NCBI GenBank assembly: GCA_943327025.2
Contig: CALPVO020000045.1
Coordinates: 1 to 11,664, forward strand
Length of the DNA: 11,664 nt
Origin: Janthinobacterium lividum
GTDB taxonomy: Bacteria; Pseudomonadota; Gammaproteobacteria; Steroidobacterales; Steroidobacteraceae
Direction of reading: 5' to 3'
In this document: piece after piece, positions 1 through 7,824 of the stretch
Position numbering within the stretch: the stretch's first letter is position 1
How the letters are laid out: each line of letters starts with the position of its first letter
Translations under genes and position numbers: made by a program
The notes under the pieces: model-generated
The model's database searches: none
What the model was told of the DNA's origin: nothing
The model's input: only the letters and a program-made list of their open reading frames with translations

Positions 1-2
1 AG

Positions 3-1028
3 CAGGAAGAGCAGCGCTGGCGACAAGCGACGGACGCCGTCGGTGCTGGCCGCGGTGGCGCCTTGGGCGAAGCCGTGGGCCGTCTCTACGTGGAACGCCA
101 CTTCCCGCCAGAAGCCAAGGCGCGCATGTTGGCGCTGGTGGCCAACCTTCAGGAAGCCTATCGCCAAGGCATTGATGGGCTCACCTGGATGACGCCTGCC
201 ACCAAGGCACAGGCGCAGAAGAAGCTGAGCACCTTCCGCGTGAAAATCGGCTACCCCGATGTATGGCGTGACTACTCAGCGTTCGAGGTCAAGGCCGACG
301 ACCCCGTCGGTAACGCGCAGCGTAGCAACCGCTTCGAACTCGACCGCAACCTCGGCAAGTTGGGCAAGCCCATCGACCGTAGCGAGTGGGGCATGACGCC
401 GCAGACGGTGAACGCCTACTACAGCGCCACCATGAACGAAATCGTGTTCCCGGCGGCTATCCTGCAGCCCCCGTTCTTCGATATGGCCGCCGACGACGCC
501 ACCAACTATGGCGGCATCGGCGCGGTCATCGGCCATGAGATTAGCCACGGCTTCGACGACTCGGGTAGCCAGTTCGATGCGGACGGTAACCTGAAGAACT
601 GGTGGACCGCCGATGACCGCAAGGCCTTCGAAGGGCTGACCGCCCGCGTGGTGGCTCAGTACGACGGCTACCAGCCGCTCCCCGGCAAGAACATCCAGGG
701 CAAGCTCACGCTCGGTGAGAACCTCGCCGACGTCTCGGGGCTGGCGGTGTCTTACCGCGCCTACCGCCTGTCACTGGGCGGCAAGGAAGCGCCCGTAGTG
801 AATGGCATCACCGGCGACCAGCGCTTCTTCCTCGGCTGGGCACAGGTGTGGCGTTCGCAATACCGCGATGCCGCGCTGCTGCAGCAGTTGACCACCGACC
901 CACACTCCCCCGGCCGTTTCCGCGCCATCGGTTCGCCGGTGAACATGGACGCCTTCCACCAAGCCTTCGGTACGCAACCCGGCGATGGCATGTGGAAAGC
1001 GCCAGACGACCGCATCCGCATCTGGTGA
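3..1028 (+). CDS. M13 family zinc metallopeptidase (PepO/neprilysin type), C-terminal part
   Basis: The reading frame is open from the first bases of the window to a TGA at 1026-1028, so the gene starts upstream; the TTG at 63 is internal, since family-like sequence precedes it. The 341 codons seen are about half of a usual ~680-residue M13 peptidase and include the catalytic domain. Visible hallmarks are NAYYS about 40 residues before the zinc site, the zinc-binding HEISH (534-548), the ENLAD glutamate ligand motif with its supporting Asp (717-731), and a C-terminus ending in IRIW, resembling the family's usual terminal Trp. Members cleave oligopeptides, usually in the periplasm or anchored as lipoproteins; the N-terminal signal is outside the window, so location is inferred. 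It lies 9 bases before ispG on the same strand. Family assignment is firm; substrate is unknown. Confidence 0.95.
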   Translation, partial: QEEQRWRQATDAVGAGRGGALGEAVGRLYVERHFPPEAKARMLALVANLQEAYRQGIDGLTWMTPATKAQAQKKLSTFRVKIGYPDVWRDYSAFEVKADDPVGNAQRSNRFELDRNLGKLGKPIDRSEWGMTPQTVNAYYSATMNEIVFPAAILQPPFFDMAADDATNYGGIGAVIGHEISHGFDDSGSQFDADGNLKNWWTADDRKAFEGLTARVVAQYDGYQPLPGKNIQGKLTLGENLADVSGLAVSYRAYRLSLGGKEAPVVNGITGDQRFFLGWAQVWRSQYRDAALLQQLTTDPHSPGRFRAIGSPVNMDAFHQAFGTQPGDGMWKAPDDRIRIW

Positions 1029-1037
1029 TCTGAACCC

Positions 1038-2261
1038 ATGGCATTACCCCCGCGCCGCCGCAGCCTGCAGGCCCGTATTGGTGGCGTCGCCGTCGGCGGC
1101 GGCGCCCCCATCGTCGTGCAGTCGATGACCAACACGGACACGGCCGACATCGAAGCCACCGTCGCGCAGGTGGCGTCGTTGGCCCGTGCCGGCAGCGAAC
1201 TGGTCCGTGTCACGGTGAACGAAGAAGGCGCCGCCGCGGCAGTGCCGCACATCCGCGACCGCCTCGCTGCCATGGGCATCGACGTACCCTTGGTGGGTGA
1301 CTTCCACTTCAACGGTCACCGCTTGCTGAAGGCCCACCCGGCTTGCGCCGAGGCGCTGGCCAAGCTGCGCATCAACCCCGGCAATGTCGGGCGCGGTAGC
1401 AAGCGCGACACCCAGTTCGCCGAAATGATTGAAATGGCCTGTCGCTACGGCAAGCCGGTACGCATTGGCGTGAACTGGGGCAGCCTCGACCAGGACTTGC
1501 TCACGCGCTTGATGGACGAGAACAACCAGCGGGCCGAGCCGTGGGATGCCATGGACGTGGTCCGTGAGTCCATCGTTGTCAGCGCCATCGATAGCGCTGA
1601 GCGTGCCGTGGAACTGGGCCAGCCGCGCGAGGGTATCGTGCTCTCGGCCAAGGTCAGCGGCGTTCAAGATCTGATTACCATCTATCGCAAGCTGGCGGCG
1701 CGCTGCGACTTCCCACTCCATCTCGGCCTCACCGAAGCGGGCATGGGTAGCAAGGGCATCGTGGCGAGCACCGCCGCCATGGCTGTGTTGCTGCAAGAAG
1801 GCATCGGCGACACCATCCGCGTATCGCTCACACCCGAGCCCGGTGGCGACCGCACCCGCGAAGTTATCGTTGCGCAGGAAATCTTGCAGTCCATGGGCTT
1901 TCGCGCCTTCCTGCCGCAAGTGGTGGCCTGCCCCGGCTGCGGGCGCACCACCAGTACCTACTTCCAGGAACTGGCCCAGTCCATTCAGAGCCACATCCGC
2001 CACCGCATGCCCGCTTGGCGCAGCGAGTTCGAGGGCGTGGAAATGATGAACGTAGCCGTGATGGGCTGCGTAGTGAATGGGCCCGGCGAGAGCAAGCACG
2101 CCAACATCGGTATCAGCTTGCCTGGCACCGGCGAACGTCCGGTCGCCCCGGTTTACGAAGACGGCGAGAAAACGGTCACGCTCAAAGGCGAGCGGATTGC
2201 CGAAGAATTTCAGGACATGGTCGAGGCGTATATCGCCCGCACCTATCGGAGACGCACATGA
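1038..2261 (+). CDS. ispG: 4-hydroxy-3-methylbut-2-enyl diphosphate synthase (IspG/GcpE)
   Basis: This enzyme of the MEP isoprenoid pathway reductively converts 2-C-methyl-D-erythritol 2,4-cyclodiphosphate to HMBPP using a [4Fe-4S] cluster, in the cytosol. The 407-residue protein has the N-terminal TIM-barrel signature ([12 protein letters not shown], residues 26-37; VGDFHFN, 86-92; LRINPGN, 110-116). The C-terminal cluster domain has Cys298 and Cys301 (CPGC), Cys344 ([10 protein letters not shown]) and the fourth ligand Glu351, matching the Cys/Cys/Cys/Glu set known from E. coli. It is longer than the 372-residue E. coli enzyme, with a short basic N-terminal lead and a basic tail. The ATG at 1038 is preceded by GGTGAT (1024-1029), a weak ribosome site overlapping the peptidase stop, which suggests translation as part of the same transcript. 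Its stop overlaps the next start (ATGA, 2258-2261). Confidence 0.97.
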   Translation: MALPPRRRSLQARIGGVAVGGGAPIVVQSMTNTDTADIEATVAQVASLARAGSELVRVTVNEEGAAAAVPHIRDRLAAMGIDVPLVGDFHFNGHRLLKAHPACAEALAKLRINPGNVGRGSKRDTQFAEMIEMACRYGKPVRIGVNWGSLDQDLLTRLMDENNQRAEPWDAMDVVRESIVVSAIDSAERAVELGQPREGIVLSAKVSGVQDLITIYRKLAARCDFPLHLGLTEAGMGSKGIVASTAAMAVLLQEGIGDTIRVSLTPEPGGDRTREVIVAQEILQSMGFRAFLPQVVACPGCGRTTSTYFQELAQSIQSHIRHRMPAWRSEFEGVEMMNVAVMGCVVNGPGESKHANIGISLPGTGERPVAPVYEDGEKTVTLKGERIAEEFQDMVEAYIARTYRRRT

Positions 2262-2602
2262 CCGACTCGCTGTTAAAAGACCGCCGCTGTGAATCTTGCC
2301 GTGGCGGCATTGCCCCCATGGAACCCGCGGCAGCGGCAGCGGCCATGGCGCAACTCCATGCGGACTGGCGACTGTCGGACGATGGCAAAAGCCTAAAGCG
2401 CGACCTGTCGTTCCGGAACTTCTACCGCACGATGGGCTTCGTGAACGCGCTGGCGCACATCGCCAACGCCGAGGACCATCATCCAGACCTGCAGGTGGGT
2501 TACCACTATTGCCGGGTGCTGTTCACCACGCATGAGATCGACGGCTTGTCGGTGAACGACTTCATCTGCGCCGCGAAGATGGATACCTTGTTGGCACCTT
2601 GA
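2258..2602 (+). CDS. phhB: 4a-hydroxytetrahydrobiopterin dehydratase (PhhB/PCD family)
   Basis: Pterin-4a-carbinolamine dehydratases dehydrate the 4a-hydroxy pterin made by phenylalanine hydroxylase so the cofactor can be recycled; many bacterial members are found without that hydroxylase. The 114-residue protein has the core motif EDHHPDLQ (residues 72-79, catalytic His74/His75), a third His at 92 in [14 protein letters not shown], and a conserved KMD near the end. The N-terminal Cys-x-x-Cys (Cys11, Cys14 in RRCESCRGG) is a common extra in proteobacterial members, of unknown role. The start at 2258 is chosen because GGAGA (2248-2252) precedes it at good spacing and because it gives a family-sized protein; the open frame extends upstream only as a shadow of ispG. 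The ATGA overlap implies translational coupling with ispG. No phenylalanine hydroxylase gene is in the window. Confidence 0.93.
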   Translation: MTDSLLKDRRCESCRGGIAPMEPAAAAAAMAQLHADWRLSDDGKSLKRDLSFRNFYRTMGFVNALAHIANAEDHHPDLQVGYHYCRVLFTTHEIDGLSVNDFICAAKMDTLLAP

Positions 2603-2606
2603 ATGC

Positions 2607-2627
2607 CGCCGTGCAATACGCACGGCG
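2607..2627. terminator. Hairpin between convergent genes, possible bidirectional terminator
   Basis: A perfect 8-bp stem (CGCCGTGC / GCACGGCG) with a 5-base loop (AATAC) lies in the 48-base gap between the phhB stop and the end of the minus-strand flavin hydroxylase gene. Position between convergent genes favours a transcript-end role for both. There is no T-run on either side, so this is not a classical intrinsic terminator. Confidence 0.4.
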
Positions 2628-2650
2628 ACGGTTCGCGGCACGCCGTACCC

Positions 2651-3928
2651 TCAGGGCTCTGGCAACAGCGATTTTCCAAGGCACAACCGCGGCGCCTCGC
2701 CACCCAGCCCCATGGCGCGCGTCATGAACTGGCGGCGCAACCAGCGGTTGCCCGCCACCACACCCAGCCCCTGACGCCGTAAGGAGCCCAACCAGCCCTG
2801 CGGGCTGCTGAAGGCTTGTTGCAGCGCATGCATGCCAAGCGTAAGTGGTGCGGCTTCCGCACGACGCCAACGCGCATAGCGGCCCAACGGGCCCGGGTCG
2901 CCGATATCCTCGCCGCGTTGGACTGCCTCAGCGATGGTCTGCACCAGGGCCGCCGCATCGAGCAGGCCGAGGTTAGCGCCCTGCCCAGCCAGTGGGTGCA
3001 CCGCATGGGCGGCATCGCCCACCAGCGCCAGACGCGTGCCGCCATAAGTCGCCGCAGTGATGCGCCGCAGCGGAAAAGAAGTGCGCGCCGAGTCGAGGCG
3101 CAGTTCACCCAGCACGCCATCACTGGCCGCCGTAACCGCTTGCTCGAACGTCGCGTCATCCATGGCCATGACGCGCAAAGCGTGGTCCGTGGGCAAGGTC
3201 CAGACGATGGACACACGCCCCGCAGCTACCGGCAGCAAGGCCAAGGGTCCTTCTGGCAGAAAACGTTGCCAGGCAATGTCTTCATGACTGCGCTCAGTAC
3301 GCAAAAAAGCCACCACACCCCGCTGGTGGTAGTCGTGCACGGTGGCGGCAATGCCAGCCGCTTCGCGTAGCGGCGAGTCCGCGCCTTCTGCGGCAACCAC
3401 GAGCCCAGTGCGCAGGACCGTGCCATCCGCAAGCGTCACCACGGCACTTTCCGCCTCCGCCATGAACGACTCGACCGCCGAGGCGTACACCCGCACACCG
3501 GCGCGCATCGCCGCCGCATGCAGAGCGGCCTGCAGCGTGGCCACTTCCGCCAAGTGGCCAAGCTCAGGCTCGCCCAGCTCACCGGCCGTAAACGTGAGCG
3601 CGCGAGGCCCGTCTGCGCTGTCGACGCTGTCCCACACCCGCATACCTTGGTAGGCATGGGCGCGCCGCAACACTTGCGGCCATACGCCACAAGCCTCCAG
3701 CAGGCGCTGTGAGGCGCGCGACAAGGCAAACACTCGCAGGTCCCAATCCGCATTTGCCGCCGGCAGAGCGAGCACACGCGGCTCTACCAAGCCCACGCTC
3801 AAACCGCGCGTCGAGTTCTGCGTCGCCAACAGCACGGCGGTTGCCGCACCGACCACGCCACCCCCGACGACCAAGACGTCGACGTCGCGGCGTACTTGGC
3901 GCCGTGCACCCCGAGGTTCGGCCATCAT
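2651..3928 (-). CDS. UbiH/UbiF/UbiI (VisC/COQ6) family FAD-dependent ubiquinone hydroxylase
   Basis: A 425-residue class A flavoprotein monooxygenase that should hydroxylate a position on the ubiquinone precursor ring. It has the FAD-binding VVGGGVVGAA Rossmann motif (residues 20-29), an acidic residue ending the second strand (GLVEP, about 46-50), a DG-type motif EGADSPLR (181-188) and the GD motif LVGDAAHAVHPLAGQG (302-317). It is the last gene of the ygfB-pepP-ubiH operon, the place ubiI occupies in E. coli, so a UbiI-like C5-hydroxylase role is the best guess. UbiF-, UbiL- or UbiM-like regiospecificity cannot be excluded from sequence alone, so no symbol is given. Two ATG codons lie in tandem at the start (3928 and 3925); the first overlaps the ubiH stop as ATGA. 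Confidence 0.9.
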   Translation of the reverse strand: MMAEPRGARRQVRRDVDVLVVGGGVVGAATAVLLATQNSTRGLSVGLVEPRVLALPAANADWDLRVFALSRASQRLLEACGVWPQVLRRAHAYQGMRVWDSVDSADGPRALTFTAGELGEPELGHLAEVATLQAALHAAAMRAGVRVYASAVESFMAEAESAVVTLADGTVLRTGLVVAAEGADSPLREAAGIAATVHDYHQRGVVAFLRTERSHEDIAWQRFLPEGPLALLPVAAGRVSIVWTLPTDHALRVMAMDDATFEQAVTAASDGVLGELRLDSARTSFPLRRITAATYGGTRLALVGDAAHAVHPLAGQGANLGLLDAAALVQTIAEAVQRGEDIGDPGPLGRYARWRRAEAAPLTLGMHALQQAFSSPQGWLGSLRRQGLGVVAGNRWLRRQFMTRAMGLGGEAPRLCLGKSLLPEP

Positions 3929-5214
3929 GGCGCCCCCTCTGGCGGTGCCAGCGCCGCGCCACGCAACGGCAAGCCACGAGCGAGCCGCGGCAGTTCGCCA
4001 CCACCGCCCGTAGACAGCGTGGACAGGGCCGCTTTCGCCGGTGGCAGCACGTCAAACAAGGAGAGCCCGAGGCTACGTGCCGCACGCAGCGGCGCAAGGC
4101 TCGCACCAAAAAGCTTCACCAAGCCGTCGGTAAAGCGCACCAGCAAGCGACGGTCGGCGGCACGCCAATCGGCATAGCGCTGCAGCACCGCGGAACTTCC
4201 CGGGTCGCCGTCAGGTTGCGCGAGCCCATCCGCGACGCACTCCGCCAACGTGACGGCATCGCGCAGACCCAGATTGAAGCCCTGTCCAGCAATGGGATGC
4301 AACCCTTGGGCGGCATTGCCGATGATGGCTACTCGCTCACTGACGAGCGAGGCGGCCTGCACCAGCGCGAGCGGGTAAGCCAAACGTTCCCCAGGCGCAC
4401 TCAACCGACCGAGGCGCCAGCCGAAGGCTTGCTGCAGTTCGCCGAGGAACGCCGTGTCATCCAGCGCCCGTACGCGCGCCGCTTCTGCGGGCGCCAGCGT
4501 CCAGACGGTAGCAACGCGCTGGTGCCCTAGTGCCGGCGGCAAGGGCAGCACGGCAATGGGACCTGAAGAAGTGAAACGCTCATAGGCCACGCCGGCGTGC
4601 GGCTTGCCGGCGGCGACTTGGGTGATGAGGGCCACCTGCCCGTAGTCATCAGCAGTAGCGCTCACCCCTGCCGCTTCACGGACCGCCGATTGAGCCCCAT
4701 CCGCTGCCACCACCAAACGCGCCGCGAGCGTGCTGCCATCGTTGAGTGTCAGGTTCACGCAGTGCGACTCACGCACCAACCCGACCACCCGACACGGCGC
4801 ACGCAGCGCCACGCTGGGGTGGTCTTGCAGGCGTGCCCACAAGGCGGCGCCTAGCGCGCGGTTCGGCACCACGTAGCCCATGGCCTCCAGGCCTTGCTCC
4901 ACGGCGTCGATCCGCGCAGCCCCAAAGCGGCCACGGTCACTGATATGAATACGGCTGATGGGCGCCGCCTGCGCCACCACGGCTTCCCAAACACCGAGCG
5001 TGTTGAGGATGCGACGGCTGCCATTCGACAAGGCGGAGGTACGCCCATCGAAACTCGGGCTCTGCCCGGTGTCGGGCGGAGTGGCCTCCAGCAGCACTAC
5101 GCGGCGGCCGGTACCCTGCAGCGTGTCGGCCAAGGCCAAGGCAAGACAGGCGCCCACCATGCCGCCGCCCACGATGGCAAGGTCAACCACTGGCGCAGTG
5201 GCAGCGGCGCTCAT
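3925..5214 (-). CDS. ubiH: 2-octaprenyl-6-methoxyphenyl hydroxylase (UbiH)
   Basis: UbiH is the FAD monooxygenase that introduces the C1 hydroxyl during ubiquinone biosynthesis, probably within a Ubi complex. The 429-residue protein has the FAD motif IVGGGMVGA (residues 14-22), the RTSALSNGSRRIL segment (58-70), a DG-type ADGAQSAVR motif (171-179) and IIGNAAQGLHPIAGQG (297-312). The GNAAQ in place of the usual GDAAH is not a defect: it is what E. coli UbiH also carries and helps tell UbiH from its paralogues. The N-terminal SRIHISDRGRFGAARI stretch is likewise UbiH-like. Start and stop both overlap neighbours by four bases (ATGA at 5211-5214 and 3925-3928), so pepP, ubiH and the next hydroxylase gene should be translated in a coupled way. 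Confidence 0.95.
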   Translation of the reverse strand: MSAAATAPVVDLAIVGGGMVGACLALALADTLQGTGRRVVLLEATPPDTGQSPSFDGRTSALSNGSRRILNTLGVWEAVVAQAAPISRIHISDRGRFGAARIDAVEQGLEAMGYVVPNRALGAALWARLQDHPSVALRAPCRVVGLVRESHCVNLTLNDGSTLAARLVVAADGAQSAVREAAGVSATADDYGQVALITQVAAGKPHAGVAYERFTSSGPIAVLPLPPALGHQRVATVWTLAPAEAARVRALDDTAFLGELQQAFGWRLGRLSAPGERLAYPLALVQAASLVSERVAIIGNAAQGLHPIAGQGFNLGLRDAVTLAECVADGLAQPDGDPGSSAVLQRYADWRAADRRLLVRFTDGLVKLFGASLAPLRAARSLGLSLFDVLPPAKAALSTLSTGGGGELPRLARGLPLRGAALAPPEGAP

Positions 5215-6560
5215 CGGCGGGCCGCAGCGATGAACGCTTCGATGCCGTCGGCGTCCTTCACCAAGGCGCCGGTGAGCACCTCCGGTGCGCCGCGCGTCAC
5301 GGCCACATCGTCCTCGATGCGCACCCCGATGCCACGGAACTCGGCGGGAATGCGCAAGTTACTTGGCGGGAAGTACAGGCCGGGCTCGATGGTAGTGACC
5401 ATGCCCGGGGCGAATTCGCGCCACGCATCCGCCACCTTGTATTCACCCACGTCGTGCACGTCCATGCCTAGCCAATGGCCGGTGCGGTGCATGAAAAATT
5501 CGCGGTAGGCCCCTTGCTGCACCAACTGCGGCACCTTGCCCTGCAATAGGCCCAGTTCCACGAGGCCAGCGGTGATGACATTCACCGCCGCCATGTGCGG
5601 CTCGTCCCAGTGCCGACCCGGCCGTACTTGCTCAATGGCGGCGAGATTGGCGGCGTGGACGAGGTCGTAGATGGCCCGTTGCGCTTGCGTGAACCGACCA
5701 TTCACCGGGAAAGTTCGGGTAATGTCTGAGGCGTAGTACTCGTACTCGCACCCGGCGTCGATGAGCAACAAGTCACCATCGTGCAAGGTGGCGCTGTTGT
5801 CGCGGTAGTGCAGGACGCAGGCGTTGTCACCGCCACCCACAATGGGCGAATAGCTGATATCCGCGCGGTGGCGGTGGAACTCGTGCAGCAGTTCGGCCGC
5901 CACTTCATATTCCGTCCGCCCAGGAACAGCGAAACGCATGGCGCGCTCATGCGCCCCCACGGCAATGGTCGCCGAATGGCGTAGCAAGCCCAGTTCATCG
6001 CGGCTCTTCACCAACCGCTGTTCATGCAGTGGGTGGTCCAGTGCCACAAACTCCTGCGGCGTATGCAGACCAAATTTGGCCTGGGCGCGCAGGCCATTCA
6101 CCCAACTGAAAATGCGCTGGTCGAATTCCGGGTGCAGGCCCACCGAGTGGTAGACCGCACTGCAACGCTCGATGAGGCCGGGCAGAATCTCGTCGATATC
6201 GCTGATGGGGAAAGCATCGTCGGCGCCGTAGGCACGCACGGCGCCCTCGGTGCCCGCACGCGAGCCATCCCACAGTTCCCGGACCGCGTCCCGGTCGCGT
6301 ACGAACAAAATGAACTCGCCCTGCTCGCGCTCCGGCACCAACACCGCAACCGCTTCCGGTTCGGCAAAACCAGTGAGGTACCAGAAATCGCTGTCTTGCC
6401 GGTACTGGTATTCCACATCGCTGTTGCGATGGCGCACTGGCGCCGCGGGCAGGATGGCGATGGTACCCGGACCCATCTCTTTCATGAGTTGCCGGCGGCG
6501 GCGCGCAAATTCTTCGCGGCGCAAACGTGGTGCGGCAAGCAGTGGCGGGACGGCGTTCAT
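5211..6560 (-). CDS. pepP: Xaa-Pro aminopeptidase (PepP, M24B)
   Basis: PepP removes the N-terminal residue from peptides whose second residue is proline, using two manganese ions in the cytosol. The open frame extends to 6689, but the start is placed at 6560 because the resulting 449-residue protein begins like the family (about ten residues before REEFARRRRQL) and no longer overlaps ygfB. The aminopeptidase P N-terminal domain is followed by a pita-bread domain. The metal ligands are all present: Asp268 (LLIDAG), Asp279 (YASDITRTF), His362 (TGHWLGMDVHD), Glu392 (TIEPGLYF) and Glu416 (GVRIEDDV); His369 also matches. No good Shine-Dalgarno sequence precedes the ATG, so expression probably depends on coupling to ygfB, which ends 13 bases upstream. 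Confidence 0.96.
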   Translation of the reverse strand: MNAVPPLLAAPRLRREEFARRRRQLMKEMGPGTIAILPAAPVRHRNSDVEYQYRQDSDFWYLTGFAEPEAVAVLVPEREQGEFILFVRDRDAVRELWDGSRAGTEGAVRAYGADDAFPISDIDEILPGLIERCSAVYHSVGLHPEFDQRIFSWVNGLRAQAKFGLHTPQEFVALDHPLHEQRLVKSRDELGLLRHSATIAVGAHERAMRFAVPGRTEYEVAAELLHEFHRHRADISYSPIVGGGDNACVLHYRDNSATLHDGDLLLIDAGCEYEYYASDITRTFPVNGRFTQAQRAIYDLVHAANLAAIEQVRPGRHWDEPHMAAVNVITAGLVELGLLQGKVPQLVQQGAYREFFMHRTGHWLGMDVHDVGEYKVADAWREFAPGMVTTIEPGLYFPPSNLRIPAEFRGIGVRIEDDVAVTRGAPEVLTGALVKDADGIEAFIAAARR

Positions 6561-6573
6561 GGTGGCAGTGCCA

Positions 6574-7167
6574 CTAGTGCCGCGGCGCCGCACCGGCAGC
6601 CGCCAGCCCGAGCGCGCGTTCGCGCAGTGGCGCGAGTTCTTCGAACACCAACTGTGTGCCGGCACGCACATATTCCACGAGTTCGACATAGTCCGCCTCG
6701 GCGGACTCCTGCTCTTCCACCGTAGGCTCGAGGTCCGAAGCGCGCGTCAGTTCGGTGAAGTCTTTCAATACCTCGCCAATCTCGCCGGGAATGCGTTCCG
6801 GCGCAGGCAGACCGCCGGCGCCGAGGCCGTAGAGGAAACCCGTGCACCAGGAAATGAGCGCGCGCACGCGTTGCGGCAAAGGCGTCTCATCATCGGGCAG
6901 CAGCGGCGCGAACTCCATGGACTGCCCGCCCAAAGCCTGCGAGGTCTCGTGGAACACGTTCTCGAGCAAGACCGCCAGCGCATGACCGCTGTCCTCGTCC
7001 GCGTCTTCCTCTTCCGGCATGACTTCGGCAAGCCAGTGCTCGAAGCGGTAAGCCGCTACTGCGCAGAGGGAACCGGCCAGGCAGCCGTGGGCTTCCGCAG
7101 CGTCGACCGGAGAACCGGCCGCCGCGAAACTGCGGTCCAGATGATGGAAAGGGGCAAGGGAGGCCAT
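6574..7167 (-). CDS. ygfB: UPF0149 family protein (YgfB)
   Basis: A 197-residue acidic, mostly helical protein of the UPF0149 (YgfB/YecA) family, close to the 192 residues of E. coli YgfB. Recognisable segments are EAHGCLAGSLCA (residues 25-36), a very acidic stretch PEEEDADED (51-59), and the conserved SWCTGFLYGLG (105-115), followed by EVLKDFTELTRA and a closing YVELVEYVRAGTQLVFEEL helix. The biochemical role is not settled for most members; in Pseudomonas aeruginosa YgfB is reported to affect beta-lactam resistance by reducing ampDh3 expression. It is the first gene of the minus-strand ubi operon, as in E. coli. There is no clear Shine-Dalgarno sequence before the ATG at 7167, and a -10-like TAACAT ends only 6 bases upstream, so leaderless initiation is possible. 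It is divergent from the zapB-like gene. Confidence 0.9.
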   Translation of the reverse strand: MASLAPFHHLDRSFAAAGSPVDAAEAHGCLAGSLCAVAAYRFEHWLAEVMPEEEDADEDSGHALAVLLENVFHETSQALGGQSMEFAPLLPDDETPLPQRVRALISWCTGFLYGLGAGGLPAPERIPGEIGEVLKDFTELTRASDLEPTVEEQESAEADYVELVEYVRAGTQLVFEELAPLRERALGLAAAGAAPRH

Positions 7168-7173
7168 CCGTCT

Positions 7174-7179
7174 ATGTTA
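7174..7179 (-). promoter_or_regulatory. Possible -10 element for the ygfB-pepP-ubi operon
   Basis: Read on the minus strand this is TAACAT, matching 4 of 6 consensus positions, ending 6 bases before the ygfB ATG. No convincing -35 box is present at 16-18 bases. If real, transcription would begin at or next to the start codon. Weak evidence from sequence alone. Confidence 0.25.
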
Positions 7180-7205
7180 CCGCAGGCACAGGGATGCCGG
7201 CCGCA

Positions 7206-7234
7206 TTGACTCCGCGAGGCCCGCGCCCCAAGAT
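7206..7234 (+). promoter_or_regulatory. Possible promoter for the zapB-like/zapA/6S transcription unit
   Basis: TTGACT (7206-7211, 5 of 6 to the -35 consensus) is followed 17 bases later by CAAGAT (7229-7234, 3 of 6 to the -10). The ATG of the coiled-coil gene is 6 bases past the -10, which would make the mRNA leaderless or nearly so; this fits the absence of a Shine-Dalgarno sequence there. Confidence 0.3.
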
Positions 7235-7240
7235 GCGCCC

Positions 7241-7471
7241 ATGAGCGACACCAACCCCACCGCCATCGAACAGGAATTGAAGCGCCTCGAGCGCCGCCTG
7301 GACGAACTACTGCGCGCGGTGGATCTGCTCCGTGAGGAAAACCGTGCCCTGCGCCAGCGCCAAGACGCGCTGAGCGCGGAACGCTCGGCCCTCATGCAGA
7401 AGAACGAGCAGGTCCGCACCCGCGTCGAGGCCATGATTGGCCGTCTCAAATCCATGGAGCAGGGAACGTGA
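7241..7471 (+). CDS. Small ZapB-like coiled-coil protein (TIGR02449-type)
   Basis: A 76-residue protein that is almost entirely one predicted coiled coil. From about residue 8 to 73 it has heptad-spaced Leu/Ile/Val (IEQELKRLERRLDELLRAV, then LLREENRALRQRQDALSAE) with charged Arg/Glu flanks, no signal peptide and no membrane segment. This matches the small hypothetical proteins (TIGR02449 family) commonly found just before zapA in gammaproteobacteria. ZapB of E. coli is a coiled coil of similar size that binds ZapA at the division ring, so a divisome role is likely but inferred from size, fold and neighbourhood. Its TGA overlaps the GTG start of zapA (7468-7471), implying coupled translation. 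There is no Shine-Dalgarno sequence upstream; the frame contains in-frame Met only at internal sites, so 7241 is the natural start. Confidence 0.82.
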   Translation: MSDTNPTAIEQELKRLERRLDELLRAVDLLREENRALRQRQDALSAERSALMQKNEQVRTRVEAMIGRLKSMEQGT

Positions 7472-7812
7472 GCAATGCCGCCCCCAAGCCGCCCACGGAA
7501 GCCGTGGTGTCACGCGTCAGCGTGCGGTTGCTGGAAAAGGACTACCAGTTCGCCTGCGCCCCGGAAGAGCGCGCGCATCTGCTCGACTGCGCCGAATTCC
7601 TGAATACCCGCATGCGCGATATTCGCGACAGTGGCAAGGTAGTTGGTCTTGACCGCGTGGCCGTCATGGCGGCACTGAACATTACCGATGAACTGTTGAA
7701 GCTCCGCATGCGCGGTGGCGACACGGACGGTTCCCTGGCAGAGCGCATGAAGTCGATGCGCGAGAAGGTCGAAGGCGCGCTGCAGGACAGCCGTCAAATG
7801 ACCATCGACTGA
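7468..7812 (+). CDS. zapA: Cell division protein ZapA
   Basis: ZapA is a small cytosolic FtsZ-binding protein that bundles FtsZ protofilaments at mid-cell. The 114-residue product has the family layout: an N-terminal beta domain (VSVRLLEKDYQFACAPEE, residues 17-34), then LLDCAEFLNTRMRDIR, the conserved GLDRVAVMAALNITDELL (60-77) and a C-terminal coiled coil running to the end. It starts with GTG, overlapping the stop of the coiled-coil gene by four bases; AGGGAA (7461-7466) serves as ribosome site and no nearby in-frame ATG competes. E. coli ZapA has 109 residues, so length is normal. The gene sits directly upstream of the 6S RNA gene, the same arrangement as in E. coli. Confidence 0.93.
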   Translation: MSNAAPKPPTEAVVSRVSVRLLEKDYQFACAPEERAHLLDCAEFLNTRMRDIRDSGKVVGLDRVAVMAALNITDELLKLRMRGGDTDGSLAERMKSMREKVEGALQDSRQMTID

Positions 7813-7824
7813 ATGACAGTACAG

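Noticed and set aside
297..312. Amino acids 297-312 of UbiH: GNAAQ instead of GDAAH as a damaged flavin motif (residue numbers, not bases)
   Set aside because: E. coli UbiH carries the same substitution, so it is diagnostic of the family rather than a defect.
1044..2099. A 351-codon open frame on the minus strand opposite ispG
   Set aside because: It is the antisense shadow of a GC-rich gene; its translation is His/Ala-rich with no family features, while the plus-strand frame is clearly IspG.
5211..5214. Four-base overlaps taken as frameshift or fusion signs
   Set aside because: Both flanking proteins are complete with family-length ends, so these are ordinary ATGA couplings.
6561..6689. 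A 43-residue N-terminal extension of PepP
   Set aside because: It overlaps ygfB in another frame and the Trp/Cys/Arg-rich sequence is unlike the family; the ATG at 6560 fits relatives.
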